This document shows positions 26,278-34,698 of a stretch of 64,000 nt of DNA, piece by piece. This stretch comes from Viridilinea sp964592425 (lineage in GTDB: Bacteria; Chloroflexota; Chloroflexia; Chloroflexales; Chloroflexaceae). Location: contig CAZQCG010000020.1 of the NCBI GenBank assembly GCA_964592425.1, positions 20,352-84,351 of the forward strand, given 5' to 3'. Position 1 is the first letter of the stretch. Each line of letters opens with the position of its first letter. The notes under the pieces are model-generated. The model did not search any database. It was not told the DNA's origin and saw only the letters and a list, made by a program, of their open reading frames with translations. The position numbers and the translations under genes were made by a program.

Positions 26278-27921
26278 CTACTCGGCCGGGAAGGCCGCGT
26301 TCAAACGCTCGGCGACCAGGTTCATATCCTCGATCTGGCCAGCCTGGGCCGCGTAGATCGCGTTGAGGTTGAGGCTCACCGCCAGGTTGGGATCGGTCTG
26401 TCCGGCAGCCATCGCCCAGCGCATCCCATCGGCACCCACCTTGATTGCCGCATCGCGGGCATGAACACGGGCCATCACGCGCTGCACCTCAGGCGTGAAG
26501 GGCGAAGCGGTGCTGGGGCTGTTGGCCGCCCGCTCACTGAAGATTGCGGCCGTCTCGACCCAGGCGATCAGCTCACCAAGACGGAAGAGGATGTGCTGGT
26601 TGCGCGTCAGACGGTCAAGGCGGCAGCGCTCGAGCAAGGTGGCCAATGAGCGCAGCGCCAGGGCCGCCGTGGCGGCACCGCTGTCGGAAACCTGGCGCGC
26701 AATCTGATCGAGCCGGGTCGCCCAGTCGTTGTAGAAGGCCCCACGCGTCTTCAGATGCTGCTGCCAGCGGTCACGGGCAATCGTCCACTCCATAATCTCC
26801 GAGGTGCCCTCGTAGATGCAGGTGATGCGGACATCGCGCTTGACCTTCTCGACCATATACTCTTTGGTATAACCATAGCCGCCGTGGGCCTGGATGGCAT
26901 CCTCAGCCGCCTTATTGCCGCTCTCGGTGGCAAAATATTTGGCCACCGCACCCTCAGTCTGCTGCTCGGGATCGCCGCCGTCGATGCGCTCGGCCACCCA
27001 CTCGATATACAGGCGTGAGGCTTCCAGACGCACCGCGTTCGGCACCAGCAACTTGTGCGTATAGGCCTGCTTGGTCGAGAGCAGACCACCACCCTGCACA
27101 CGGGTCTGGCCGTAGCGCACGGCCCGCTCAAGGGCGGCCCAACCACCACCAAGGCCGAACGAGCCGACCATCAGGCGTGTATAGCCGAAGACGGCCTGGG
27201 CCTGGGCAAGGCCCTGTCCCTCAACCCCACCCACCAGGTTCTCGACCGGAATAAAGACCTCATCAAGGAAGAGCGCCGCCGTATTCGAGGCGCGAATGCC
27301 ATGCTTATCCTCGGGCTTGCCGAAGCTAAAGCCAGGCTGACCTGCCTCCATCACAAACCAGGTCGGCCCACCGGGCGCATTAGCCAGGATCGTGTAGAGC
27401 TTGGCCACGCCACCATTGGAGATCCACTGCTTGCGGCCCGAGATCTTATAGCCAACGATGCGCCCGTCTTCTTCCACCGGCACCGCCCTGGTCGTCAGCG
27501 TGCCAAGATCCGAGCCAGCCTGGGGCTCAGTGGCCCCGTAGGCTACCAGCAGGCCCTCACGGGCGATGCGCCCCATCCAGTGGGCCTTCTGCTCGTCAGT
27601 GCCACCGACCACGATCGGGTCGGTGCCCAGGAAAGTGGCCAGCACGCCGGTGGCGATACCTAGGTCGATCCGTGCCATCTGCTCCGAAATGCGGTAGACA
27701 TCGTAGGCCCCACCGCCAAGGCCGTCAAATTCCTCAGGAATAAAAATCAGGTGGACACCGATCTTGTCCGAATCGTAGAGATCCTGCAACACCTTATGCG
27801 GAAACTCGTCCCGCTCATCAAGCTCACGCAGATACTCCGGCTTGAGCTCTTTGGCAGCATACTCACGGATCGTCGCCAGCACCATCTCCAGCGTATCGGT
27901 ATCCAGGGTCGAGGTCGTCAT
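26278..27921 (-). CDS. Acyl-CoA dehydrogenase family protein
   Basis: 547 residues, longer than the usual 380-400, with about 130 extra residues at the C-terminus as in the long acyl-CoA dehydrogenases. The core has VAYGATEPQAGSDLGTL and GRKQWISNGGVA (FAD and substrate contacts), QAHGGYGYTKEY, and CIYEGTSEIMEW near residue 400, where YEGTSEI belongs to the active-site region. These flavoenzymes introduce an alpha-beta double bond into acyl-CoA. The gene starts the operon and ends 133 bp before the megasynthase, so it may supply or tailor acyl chains for it, or act in reverse as the missing enoyl reductase. Both are inference. ATG 27921 is preceded by GGAGG at good spacing. Confidence 0.9.
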   Translation of the reverse strand: MTTSTLDTDTLEMVLATIREYAAKELKPEYLRELDERDEFPHKVLQDLYDSDKIGVHLIFIPEEFDGLGGGAYDVYRISEQMARIDLGIATGVLATFLGTDPIVVGGTDEQKAHWMGRIAREGLLVAYGATEPQAGSDLGTLTTRAVPVEEDGRIVGYKISGRKQWISNGGVAKLYTILANAPGGPTWFVMEAGQPGFSFGKPEDKHGIRASNTAALFLDEVFIPVENLVGGVEGQGLAQAQAVFGYTRLMVGSFGLGGGWAALERAVRYGQTRVQGGGLLSTKQAYTHKLLVPNAVRLEASRLYIEWVAERIDGGDPEQQTEGAVAKYFATESGNKAAEDAIQAHGGYGYTKEYMVEKVKRDVRITCIYEGTSEIMEWTIARDRWQQHLKTRGAFYNDWATRLDQIARQVSDSGAATAALALRSLATLLERCRLDRLTRNQHILFRLGELIAWVETAAIFSERAANSPSTASPFTPEVQRVMARVHARDAAIKVGADGMRWAMAAGQTDPNLAVSLNLNAIYAAQAGQIEDMNLVAERLNAAFPAE

Positions 27922-28367
27922 CGGGCGGTCCTCCCTCATGTTCGGCACAACCAGTAGCCAGGCATGCCTGGCCCGCAGTGCGCGGAATTATACCGCACAC
28001 ACGACAGGGCTGCATGGCCTGCGCTCAGGGAATCTGTGCCTTTGGCTGAAAGTGTCTGCTCGCATCATAGGCGACAGTTGCCGCTGCAACAGGTGAGGGA
28101 TATTTATCTTGGGAGAAGGTTCATTCACTTTACCAAACCTTTCGCCCTGCCAACCATCTGCCCAGCATACTGCACACGCAGATGCACACCACCTGAGGTG
28201 ATCAGGATGGCAGGCCAGATCAGGTATACTATGGACAGGAAGAGTGTGACGACAAGCGTGCAGGCCTCAGGGCCTTAATGAGCACATCGAGCGCATCAGA
28301 ACGCCAGGCGTGGCCCCTTCAATGATCCGACCGGCATGCACCTTGTTCACCAGTCATAAGGCAAACC
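27922..28367. other. Divergent intergenic region between acyl-CoA dehydrogenase and map genes
   Basis: 446 bp separate two divergent starts, so promoters for the lipid operon (leftward) and map (rightward) should lie here. A TATACT hexamer at 28225-28230 could be a -10 box for map, but I see no good -35 box at 17 bp. No gene, RNA or strong hairpin is evident. Confidence 0.45.
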
Positions 28368-29150
28368 ATGGCGATCACGCTAAAGAGCCCACGCCAGATT
28401 GAACTCCTGCGCGAATCGGGCCAGTTGGTGCGCGAAACTTTTGAGTTGCTGCGTGGGCAGATCCGGCCCGGCATCACCACCGCCGAGCTTGACGCCATCG
28501 CCGAGGAGTTTATCCGCTCACGCGGTGCCGATCCGATCTATAAAGGCTACGTACCCCGCGGACGCAACGGCTGGTCGGGCATGCCGCCCTTTCCCGGCAC
28601 CATCTGTGCCTCGATCAACGACGTTATCTGCCACGGCATTCCCAGCAAGAAAGATCGTCTGCGCCAGGGCGACATTATCGGCATCGACATCGGCCTGCGC
28701 CTGAACGGCTGGATCGGCGATGCCTGCGAGACCTTTGCTGTCGGCGAGGTGGACGCTGCCACCGACCAATTGCTCGCTACGGCCAGGCGCTGTCTCGAGC
28801 TCGGCATCGAACAGGCCTACCTCGGCAAGACCCTTGGCGACATCGGCGCAGCCATTCAGCACTACGCCGAAGGCCACGGCTTCTCCGTCGTGCGCGAATA
28901 TACCGGCCACGGCCTCGGGCGCAACCTGCACGAAGATCCGAGCGTGCTGCACTACGGTGAACCTGGCACCGGGCGCAAGATCATGGTCGGCATGGTCTTC
29001 ACAATCGAGCCGATGATCAACGCTGGCACCTACGAAACACGGGTTGACCGCGATGGCTGGACTGTGCGCACCGCCGACGGCCGGCGCTCGGCCCAGTTTG
29101 AGCATACGCTGGCGATCACGCCCGACGGGCCGATCCTGCTGACGGCCTAG
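28368..29150 (+). CDS. map: Methionine aminopeptidase, type I
   Basis: 260 residues with all five metal ligands in recognisable motifs: the two Asp in IGIDIGLRLNGWIGDAC, His in GHGLGRNLHEDP, Glu in VFTIEPMIN and Glu in QFEHTLAIT. It removes the N-terminal Met from nascent proteins in the cytoplasm. The length is that of the short type Ia enzyme without an N-terminal extension. The insertion RGRNGWSGMPPFPGT replaces the usual shorter loop before ICASIND and is a little unusual. AAGG precedes the ATG. A small unknown gene follows 11 bp downstream and is probably co-transcribed. Confidence 0.96.
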   Translation: MAITLKSPRQIELLRESGQLVRETFELLRGQIRPGITTAELDAIAEEFIRSRGADPIYKGYVPRGRNGWSGMPPFPGTICASINDVICHGIPSKKDRLRQGDIIGIDIGLRLNGWIGDACETFAVGEVDAATDQLLATARRCLELGIEQAYLGKTLGDIGAAIQHYAEGHGFSVVREYTGHGLGRNLHEDPSVLHYGEPGTGRKIMVGMVFTIEPMINAGTYETRVDRDGWTVRTADGRRSAQFEHTLAITPDGPILLTA

Positions 29151-29161
29151 AACGCACTGTG

Positions 29162-29437
29162 ATGTCTACAACCCCATCCCTTGAACAGCAACTCATCGCT
29201 GCCCTGCGCGATGGGCAGACCGCAGAGGCACACCGCATTGGGGCCATGCTCTATGAGCGTGGCTTTGAGCCTGCCGCTATCGAGGCCGCCCTCAGCGCCT
29301 ACCCCGAGCTGGAAGCGCAACTGGCCGACCTGCTGCGCCAGGTGGTGCCCCGCTCACGGCGTGCCGCTAAACGACGGGCCATTCGCAATGCCGAACAGCG
29401 GGACTGGGGGGATTGGCAAGAGGGCAAACGCAAGTAG
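29162..29437 (+). CDS. Small hypothetical protein downstream of map
   Basis: 91 residues that I do not recognise. It is rich in Ala, Leu, Glu and Arg, predicted helical, and ends in a strongly basic, Trp-containing tail (SRRAAKRRAIRN, then RDWGDWQEG). The ATG at 29162 directly follows an in-frame GTG. It lies 11 bp from the map stop, so the two probably share a transcript. The basic tail hints at nucleic acid or ribosome binding, but that is only a guess. Confidence 0.6.
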   Translation: MSTTPSLEQQLIAALRDGQTAEAHRIGAMLYERGFEPAAIEAALSAYPELEAQLADLLRQVVPRSRRAAKRRAIRNAEQRDWGDWQEGKRK

Positions 29438-29446
29438 CGTGAAAGC

Positions 29447-29914
29447 CTAACCAACCCGATCGGCTGAGTACAGCCGATAGATCACCACCACTTGCGGGCC
29501 GCTCACATCACGCAGCAACAGCTCGACATCGCCTTTAGCTACGCTGCCGCGGCTGAGCGGATCAAAATTGGTGTCGCCCTCAATAAAGTAGTAGTAGGTT
29601 GTCCCGGCATAGTGCAGCCCACGCAGATTACTCATCCGGGCGTTCACCCCGGGGCGCACCTCCACCAGCGGGTCAAGCACATCGCCAACTAGGCGGGCCG
29701 TGATCGCCTCGTAGACGGGCCGCAGGTCATGGGCAGCAGCAAGCGGCGTGGCACTCGGCAGCAGCGCGCCAAGCGCCCAGGCCAGTATCCCAAAGAGCAG
29801 CAACAACTCCGTTGCGATCAGCATAACCAGGCTCTGCGCACCAAGGCTGTGCAGCGGCACAGCGCGGATGGCCGACCCTTGCTCAACACCACTATGTGTG
29901 CTTATAGCTGTCAT
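29447..29914 (-). CDS. Hypothetical membrane-anchored protein
   Basis: 155 residues with one transmembrane helix (about residues 28-52, SLVMLIATELLLLFGILAWA) after a short N-terminal segment. A 100-residue domain follows, presumably extracytoplasmic, with YAGTTYYYFIEGDTNFDP and a final beta-rich stretch. I do not recognise a family. It is convergent with the small gene downstream of map, 9 bp away, and is divergent from the next membrane protein gene. Start ATG 29914 has no strong ribosome site. Confidence 0.6.
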   Translation of the reverse strand: MTAISTHSGVEQGSAIRAVPLHSLGAQSLVMLIATELLLLFGILAWALGALLPSATPLAAAHDLRPVYEAITARLVGDVLDPLVEVRPGVNARMSNLRGLHYAGTTYYYFIEGDTNFDPLSRGSVAKGDVELLLRDVSGPQVVVIYRLYSADRVG

Positions 29915-30056
29915 CTGGCAACCCTCTGACGCGCTGATAGCTGCATTGCTAAATTAGTTGTGCGAGAAGAAACAAATTACGTCTGTGTAGCCTTAGTGTA
30001 GCAGAGGATGGCCATGGATGCTATAGGTCTAAGGTCATAAAAATGGTGAAATCTTG

Positions 30057-30380
30057 GTGAAAAGAGGCTATCAAGCAACGTCGATCTACGATCAACCCGT
30101 ACGACAAAGCCGTCTGGCCCTGGTGCTTGTCGGGCTGGCCGGAGCGCTGGAAGCCCTCTTGCTGGCGCGCCTGATCGCCCGGCTGCTGGCCGCTCGCCCG
30201 GATAACCCGGCGCTCACTATGCTCTACACGCTGACCTGGCCCTTCGTTGCGCCGTTCGCCTTCCTCAACTACGATCAGCCGCCCTTTGGCGCAGTATTCG
30301 AACGCTCCACCCTGCTCGTGGTGGTTGGGCTGCCGATCATTGCCTATCTGGCATGGGCCTGGTTGAGGCCAGACGCTTAG
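30057..30380 (+). CDS. Small membrane protein, possibly YggT-like
   Basis: 107 residues with two or three hydrophobic helices: about 20-45 (LALVLVGLAGALEALLLARL), a central LTWPFVAPFAFLNY stretch, and about 85-103. The segment FLNYDQPPFGAVFERSTL between helices recalls the conserved loop of YggT proteins, but the match is loose. There is no ATG. GTG at 30057 or TTG at 30054 would be the start, and the ribosome site is weak. It stands alone between a divergent membrane protein gene and the convergent cysteine synthase gene. Confidence 0.55.
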   Translation: MKRGYQATSIYDQPVRQSRLALVLVGLAGALEALLLARLIARLLAARPDNPALTMLYTLTWPFVAPFAFLNYDQPPFGAVFERSTLLVVVGLPIIAYLAWAWLRPDA

Positions 30381-30461
30381 CGGCTGACTGTAGGCGTGGA
30401 GGCACATAGATCTTCAGGGAAGAGCCGCTGGCCCTCCCCTTGCCCCTCCACTAAAACAAGC

Positions 30462-31391
30462 CTATTCGTCACTATAGAGCGGCGTACTGAGGTAGCGCTC
30501 ACCGTTGCTCGGAATAATTACCACCAGCAGCTTGCCAGCCGACTCAGGCCGACGGGCCACACGCAGGGCGGCCGTTACCGCTGCGCCGCTCGAAATGCCG
30601 ACCATCAGCCCCTCCTCGCGGGCAAGGCGGCGGGCCATGGCGAAGGCATCATCATTGGCGACCGGCTGGATCTCGTCGATTATCGCCGTATTGAGGATAT
30701 CAGGCACAAAGCCGGCCCCGATGCCCTGGATCTTGTGTGGGCCGGGCTTGCCTCCCGCAAGCACCGGGCTGGCTTCGGGCTCCACTGCAACGACGCGAAA
30801 GCCGGGCCTGCGCGCTTTGAGGAGCTCACCAACACCAGTGATTGTGCCGCCTGTGCCTACCCCGGCTACCAAAATATCAACCTGGCCATCGGTGTCACGC
30901 CAGATCTCCTCGGCTGTCGTGCGGCGATGTACTTCGGGATTGGCCGGATTCTTGAACTGTTGCGGCATAAAGCCGTTGGGCAGATCGGCCAGGATGGCCT
31001 CAGCACGGGCAATCGCTCCACGCATGCCCTCCGGGCCGGGGGTCAACTCCAACTCGGCACCGTAACCACGCAACAGCTTGCGCCGCTCGACGCTCATCGT
31101 CTCCGGCATGGTCAGGATGAGCCGGTAGCCCTTCGCAGCCGCCACAAAGGCCAGCCCGATCCCTGTATTACCGCTCGTTGGCTCGACCAGTACTGTCTCG
31201 CCAGGGCGGATCAAGCCTGCCTGCTCGGCTGCTTCGATCATCGCCAGGCCAATGCGATCTTTCACCGAGCTGGCCGGGTTGAAGAATTCGAGTTTGACGA
31301 CGATGGTCGCTTTGCTGTCGTTCACCCGGTTGAGCCGTACCAGAGGTGTATTGCCGACCAGTTCGGTGATTGCGTTATAGATGCGCGCCAT
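30462..31391 (-). CDS. cysK: Cysteine synthase A (O-acetylserine sulfhydrylase)
   Basis: 309 residues, the usual length. The PLP Lys sits in NPASSVKDRIGLAM (about residue 43). The Asn loop TSGNTGIGLAFV, the PLP phosphate loop GVGTGGTITGVGE and the C-terminal GISSGAAV are all present. It makes cysteine from O-acetylserine and sulfide in the cytoplasm. GAGGAG precedes the ATG at 31391. No cysE or sulfate assimilation gene is adjacent. The gene appears monocistronic, with a hairpin at 31448-31468 just upstream. Confidence 0.96.
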   Translation of the reverse strand: MARIYNAITELVGNTPLVRLNRVNDSKATIVVKLEFFNPASSVKDRIGLAMIEAAEQAGLIRPGETVLVEPTSGNTGIGLAFVAAAKGYRLILTMPETMSVERRKLLRGYGAELELTPGPEGMRGAIARAEAILADLPNGFMPQQFKNPANPEVHRRTTAEEIWRDTDGQVDILVAGVGTGGTITGVGELLKARRPGFRVVAVEPEASPVLAGGKPGPHKIQGIGAGFVPDILNTAIIDEIQPVANDDAFAMARRLAREEGLMVGISSGAAVTAALRVARRPESAGKLLVVIIPSNGERYLSTPLYSDE

Positions 31392-31447
31392 TGCTGCTCC
31401 TCAACTTTCCAGACAAGTCTGCTTGCCATGCTTTCTCGGCGGAGCGT

Positions 31448-31468
31448 TTGAGGGGCGCGGCCCCTCAA
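31448..31468. repeat. Palindrome upstream of cysK
   Basis: Arms ttgaggggc and gcccctcaa with a 3-base loop. It lies in the leader region of cysK, between that gene and the promoter of the rightward gene. It shares its core with the hairpins at 8639 and 34558. Confidence 0.6.
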
Positions 31469-31526
31469 GCATCCTTGTTAACCATTGTAGACCCAGCCTA
31501 ACCTAAAGTCAAGTTTATAACTTATC

Positions 31527-31554
31527 TTGTTAAGATTACACCTTGGCGTATAAT
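31527..31554 (+). promoter_or_regulatory. Sigma-70-type promoter for the gene at 31621
   Basis: TTGTTA (31527-31532), 16 bp, then TATAAT (31549-31554), about 60 bp ahead of a good ribosome site and ATG. The surrounding 60 bp is AT-rich compared with the rest of the window, as expected of a promoter. Confidence 0.7.
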
Positions 31555-31620
31555 ACGCAGCGCAAAGCTCGTACTCCGTCTTTCTGAGAACTGCTGTCAT
31601 GCGAGAAGGAGCTAACCACT

Positions 31621-32181
31621 ATGCGCGGACGATCAGTGCGCAAGGCCGAACGTGCGGGGGGCGGTGCAGAGGCCAGGCGTCTGACACGCTGCGCGGGTAC
31701 CTGGCTGGAACATGCCCCCGACGCAGCCGAACAGGCACGCATCGCGGCGGCAATACGGCAACTGAAGCATCTGCGCAGCGAGGCGACCGCCTTCTATGCC
31801 GACCAGGCTGCTGCCGATGCCTTTTGCCTCGCGCTCTTCCGTGATCCGGCCTTTGCGCCGCTTGCTTTCGCCGATGAACTGGTGCAGGCGATCATCGCTC
31901 GCCAGGGTGAGCCGCCGGTGGTCGAGGAGGGCGAGGAGCAGCAATTCTCCGCCTATCTGCGCACGGCGGTGCTGGCGGTCGCCAGCCCGAATACGCGGCG
32001 CTTCCTGGCCGCCCAACTGCGGCGCTTCCTGCCCATCTACAGTGAGGCCGGGCGCTGGCGCGAGGCGATTGCGCTTGACCATAGTGCCTTCCGCACCGCC
32101 CTGGGCAGCGAAGTGACGCCTTTTCTGGCCCAGATGGCCCTGCTCGGCCTGGCCGCCTATTATGAGCGGGTCGAAGAGTGA
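31621..32181 (+). CDS. Hypothetical helical protein
   Basis: 186 residues that I do not recognise. It has a basic N-terminus (MRGRSVRKAERAGGG) and is otherwise predicted to be helical, with EQARIAAAIRQLKHLRSEA and FLAAQLRRFLPIYSEAGRW. There is no signal peptide or membrane span. An AAGGAG lies about 9 bases before the ATG and a near-consensus promoter lies 60 bp further up, so expression is probable. It is monocistronic: the following 280 bp are non-coding and strongly structured. Confidence 0.7.
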   Translation: MRGRSVRKAERAGGGAEARRLTRCAGTWLEHAPDAAEQARIAAAIRQLKHLRSEATAFYADQAAADAFCLALFRDPAFAPLAFADELVQAIIARQGEPPVVEEGEEQQFSAYLRTAVLAVASPNTRRFLAAQLRRFLPIYSEAGRWREAIALDHSAFRTALGSEVTPFLAQMALLGLAAYYERVEE

Positions 32182-32277
32182 GAAGGCCGCTCCCTTTTTT
32201 AAGTAACCGTCTGGCGGGAGGCGTGGAGGGCGGAGCCCTTCACATCCACCCTTGCGGGGGCCTGCGGCCCCCCTGGA

Positions 32278-32387
32278 CATGAACTTAAGCCTTGCGACGA
32301 GCCTTCCGGCGGGGGTTCGGGGGCAATGCCCCCGAGAATCCCCCTTTCGGGTGGGGATTTAGGGGCCACAGACCCCTTAAGTTCATG
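32278..32387. repeat. Nested inverted-repeat region
   Basis: A 12-bp inverted repeat, catgaacttaag (32278-32289) and cttaagttcatg (32376-32387), encloses a hairpin cgggggc-aat-gcccccg (32318-32334) with partly complementary flanks, and a further ggggcc/ccccttt-type stem. There is no ribosome site or ORF of interest. It could be a folded RNA, a double terminator for the convergent genes on either side, or the remains of a small transposable element. Confidence 0.6.
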
Positions 32388-32461
32388 CCTATGGGGCTTG
32401 CGGTCCCCACACCCTCGCCACGGGCAGCGGCGAAAAGTGTCACTCGGTTACGCACCTTGTC

Positions 32462-33028
32462 TTAGCGCTCAGGGTCGATCCGCGGCAGCACAATGCCCTG
32501 CTGGCCCTGGTATTTGCCTTTCTTGTCGGCGTAGGAGATTTCGCACTCCTCGTCGCTCTCCAGAAAGAGCACCTGGCCGATCCCTTCGTTGGCGTAGATG
32601 CGCGCTGGCAGCGGGGTGGTGTTACTGATCTCGATCGTGACGTAGCCGGTCCACTCTGGCTCAAGTGGCGTCACGTTGATGATGATGCCGCATCTGGCGT
32701 ACGAACTTTTGCCAATCACAATGCAGCTGACCTTGCGCGGGATACTGAAGCGCTCCATCGACTGGGCCAGTGCGAAGGAGTTTGGCGGGATGTCGATATG
32801 TTCAGCCACAATATCGACAAATGAGCGTGGATTGAAGTTTTTTGGATCAACCAGGACATTATAGACGTTGGTGAAGACCTTAAAATGGTCTGTCACCCGC
32901 ATGTCGTAGCCGTAGGAGGTGAGCCCGTAGGAGATCACGCCGCTACGCACCTGGCGGTCGACGAACGGCTCGATCATCCCGTGCTCAAGCGCCATTCTCC
33001 TGATCCAGCGGTCGGCCTTGATCGGCAT
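32462..33028 (-). CDS. dcd: dCTP deaminase
   Basis: 188 residues of the dUTPase-fold trimeric family. IGKSSYARCGI (Ser/Arg loop, about residue 105) and LEPEWTGYVTIEI with ANEGIGQVLFL follow the dCTP deaminase pattern. The product is dUTP, or dUMP if the enzyme is of the bifunctional type, which cannot be decided by eye. ATG 33028 with GGAGAAG upstream is chosen over a TTG four codons earlier. It lies 22 bp downstream of a thymidylate synthase-like gene, so the two probably form a dTMP supply operon: dCTP to dUMP to dTMP. Confidence 0.93.
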   Translation of the reverse strand: MPIKADRWIRRMALEHGMIEPFVDRQVRSGVISYGLTSYGYDMRVTDHFKVFTNVYNVLVDPKNFNPRSFVDIVAEHIDIPPNSFALAQSMERFSIPRKVSCIVIGKSSYARCGIIINVTPLEPEWTGYVTIEISNTTPLPARIYANEGIGQVLFLESDEECEISYADKKGKYQGQQGIVLPRIDPER

Positions 33029-33050
33029 GTGCTTCTCCAAAATAGCGTGG

Positions 33051-34526
33051 TCACAAGGCTAATGCGCGATCCTGGTGGTAGGCTTCCGCCCGCCCCAGGT
33101 GTAGGGCTAACTCGGCTTTTTGCAATTCGCGGCCCAGGTAGATCGCGTGGCTTACTTCACCGATAAAAGGGGCCACGCTCAGACCCAACTCACGGGCGTT
33201 GGGGCCGCGCAAGGTCTGGAGATGCTCGCCGCTGGGCGAGTAGTGGCGCACCACGAGATCCGGCGGCTCTACCCCGACCACGAACGAGCCGCGTCCATCA
33301 CGCTTCAGGCGCGGGTCACTCGGGCGGTAGTGCGCTTTGAGCAGATCCTCGGCGCGGGCCCAGTCGTGGGCGTAGATGTGGGCTGAATGTGAGAGGATGG
33401 CCAGCTCACCTGCTGCAGCACCGAGCGCACTGGCGATCTCGTCCTGCAGCGCACGCAGGCCAAAGGCATTGCCCGGCCAGGCCCGGTAGATGTCGTGGGA
33501 GCGGAAGTAGGCCGTCAGGTGCAGGCGCTCGTCGCGCAGCCGCGCCTGCACCAGGGTCAGGCAGGGCGGGCCAGGGTTGCCAGCATCCTCAGGCGGGTGC
33601 CACAGGCTAGCCAGCGCCCGCCGGCTTGCGCCCGATCCTTTTAGCTCGGCCACCAGCGCAGCGACCTGGTCAAAGCCGGCGGCATTGCCATGCGCATGAG
33701 CAGGAAAGGCGCGCAGGCGTTCGCCATAGGTGTAACTGAGCCCGGCCCCATGGCCGGCCTGCAGGAACTGGCCCAGGTAGCCGCTGTAGCTGCCGTCAGG
33801 CAGGCGCTCTCCCAGGCTCTCCCGGCTGAAGGGCATCCAATCAGCATACGAGCAGTCTGCCAGGTCGACTGGCTCATCACTAACAATCGTCAGCAGGTTC
33901 AGGATCTCACGCTGATCGGAGCTATGTTGGGTGGCTCCACGCCGCCCGAAGCGCAGCAGGTGCCAGAGCAGTTGGAGATAGGCGCTGCGGATCGTCTTGC
34001 CACGTAGCAGCAGGCCCATCTCGGCGGCAGGTAGGGCCTCGGCGGCGGGCTCGTGATATGGGAAGATCAGCGGCTCAGCGGCCCATGCGCGCGCCGGGCG
34101 CGGCAAGCCTGCCAGCAGGGCCGCAATCGCCGCAGGCCGTACGACCTCACGATGGTCGTGTAGGGTGACGTTCCGCCGCAGTAGCTCAACCGCAGCGGGG
34201 GGAATATCGGCATGCAGGCGCAGCCCTTCGCCGATAATGTGCCCGTCAGCATCAAGCCCATCACGCCAGAGGGCCACCAGGGCCGCACCACTGCCAGTCA
34301 TCTCGCGCCCACAGAGCAGCAGGTCGGTGATCTGCGGGTGCGCCAGCAAATTGCGCACCAGGAAACTGACACCGTCACGCGAATAGAGATTGCCCGCCAG
34401 AGCATAACTCGCCGGATCCAGGGCCGGCAACACATGATCCTGCGGTGTCCAGAGCAGGCAGAGCCCGACCCCGGAGGCGAGGCTGCCGCATGTGAGGCTC
34501 TGGGCAAAGTAAGCTGGCCAATCCAT
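33051..34526 (-). CDS. Thymidylate synthase-fold protein with MtrA-like N-terminal domain
   Basis: 491 residues. The C-terminal domain (about 260-440) has thymidylate synthase features: GPPCLTLVQARL with the candidate nucleophile Cys, YFRSHDIYRAWPGNAFGLRA (the Arg-Ser and Asn positions that bind dUMP), and SHSAHIYAHDW. The N-terminal part (about 20-110) resembles the A subunit of methanogen methyltransferase, with LLCGREMTGSGAALVALW and GLDADGHIIGEGLRLH. Fusions of this type are known as a divergent thymidylate synthase group. The methylene donor may be tetrahydrofolate or another pterin, which is inference. It is encoded directly upstream of dCTP deaminase, which supports a role in dTMP synthesis. 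ATG 34526 has only a weak ribosome site. Confidence 0.8.
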   Translation of the reverse strand: MDWPAYFAQSLTCGSLASGVGLCLLWTPQDHVLPALDPASYALAGNLYSRDGVSFLVRNLLAHPQITDLLLCGREMTGSGAALVALWRDGLDADGHIIGEGLRLHADIPPAAVELLRRNVTLHDHREVVRPAAIAALLAGLPRPARAWAAEPLIFPYHEPAAEALPAAEMGLLLRGKTIRSAYLQLLWHLLRFGRRGATQHSSDQREILNLLTIVSDEPVDLADCSYADWMPFSRESLGERLPDGSYSGYLGQFLQAGHGAGLSYTYGERLRAFPAHAHGNAAGFDQVAALVAELKGSGASRRALASLWHPPEDAGNPGPPCLTLVQARLRDERLHLTAYFRSHDIYRAWPGNAFGLRALQDEIASALGAAAGELAILSHSAHIYAHDWARAEDLLKAHYRPSDPRLKRDGRGSFVVGVEPPDLVVRHYSPSGEHLQTLRGPNARELGLSVAPFIGEVSHAIYLGRELQKAELALHLGRAEAYHQDRALAL

Positions 34527-34557
34527 GAGCTTTGGAACGCTCCTCAGTGGGGAGGCA

Positions 34558-34578
34558 CGGAGGGGCTGTGCCCCTCCG
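34558..34578. terminator. GC-rich hairpin
   Basis: A 9-bp perfect stem, cggaggggc/gcccctccg, with a 3-base loop, in the 172-bp gap between the epimerase stop and the thymidylate synthase-like start. It may end the epimerase transcript. No T-run is present. The core is shared with 8639 and 31448. Confidence 0.45.
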
Positions 34579-34698
34579 AAGAGAAAGAAAAACCTCTGCT
34601 TTCCTGGGGGCCAGCTTCCTCAGACTCCGCCAGGAAGGGCGAGAAAGGCATGTACAACTGTAGCAAGAGAAGATACGGCGCTCAGCAAGCCAGCAACC

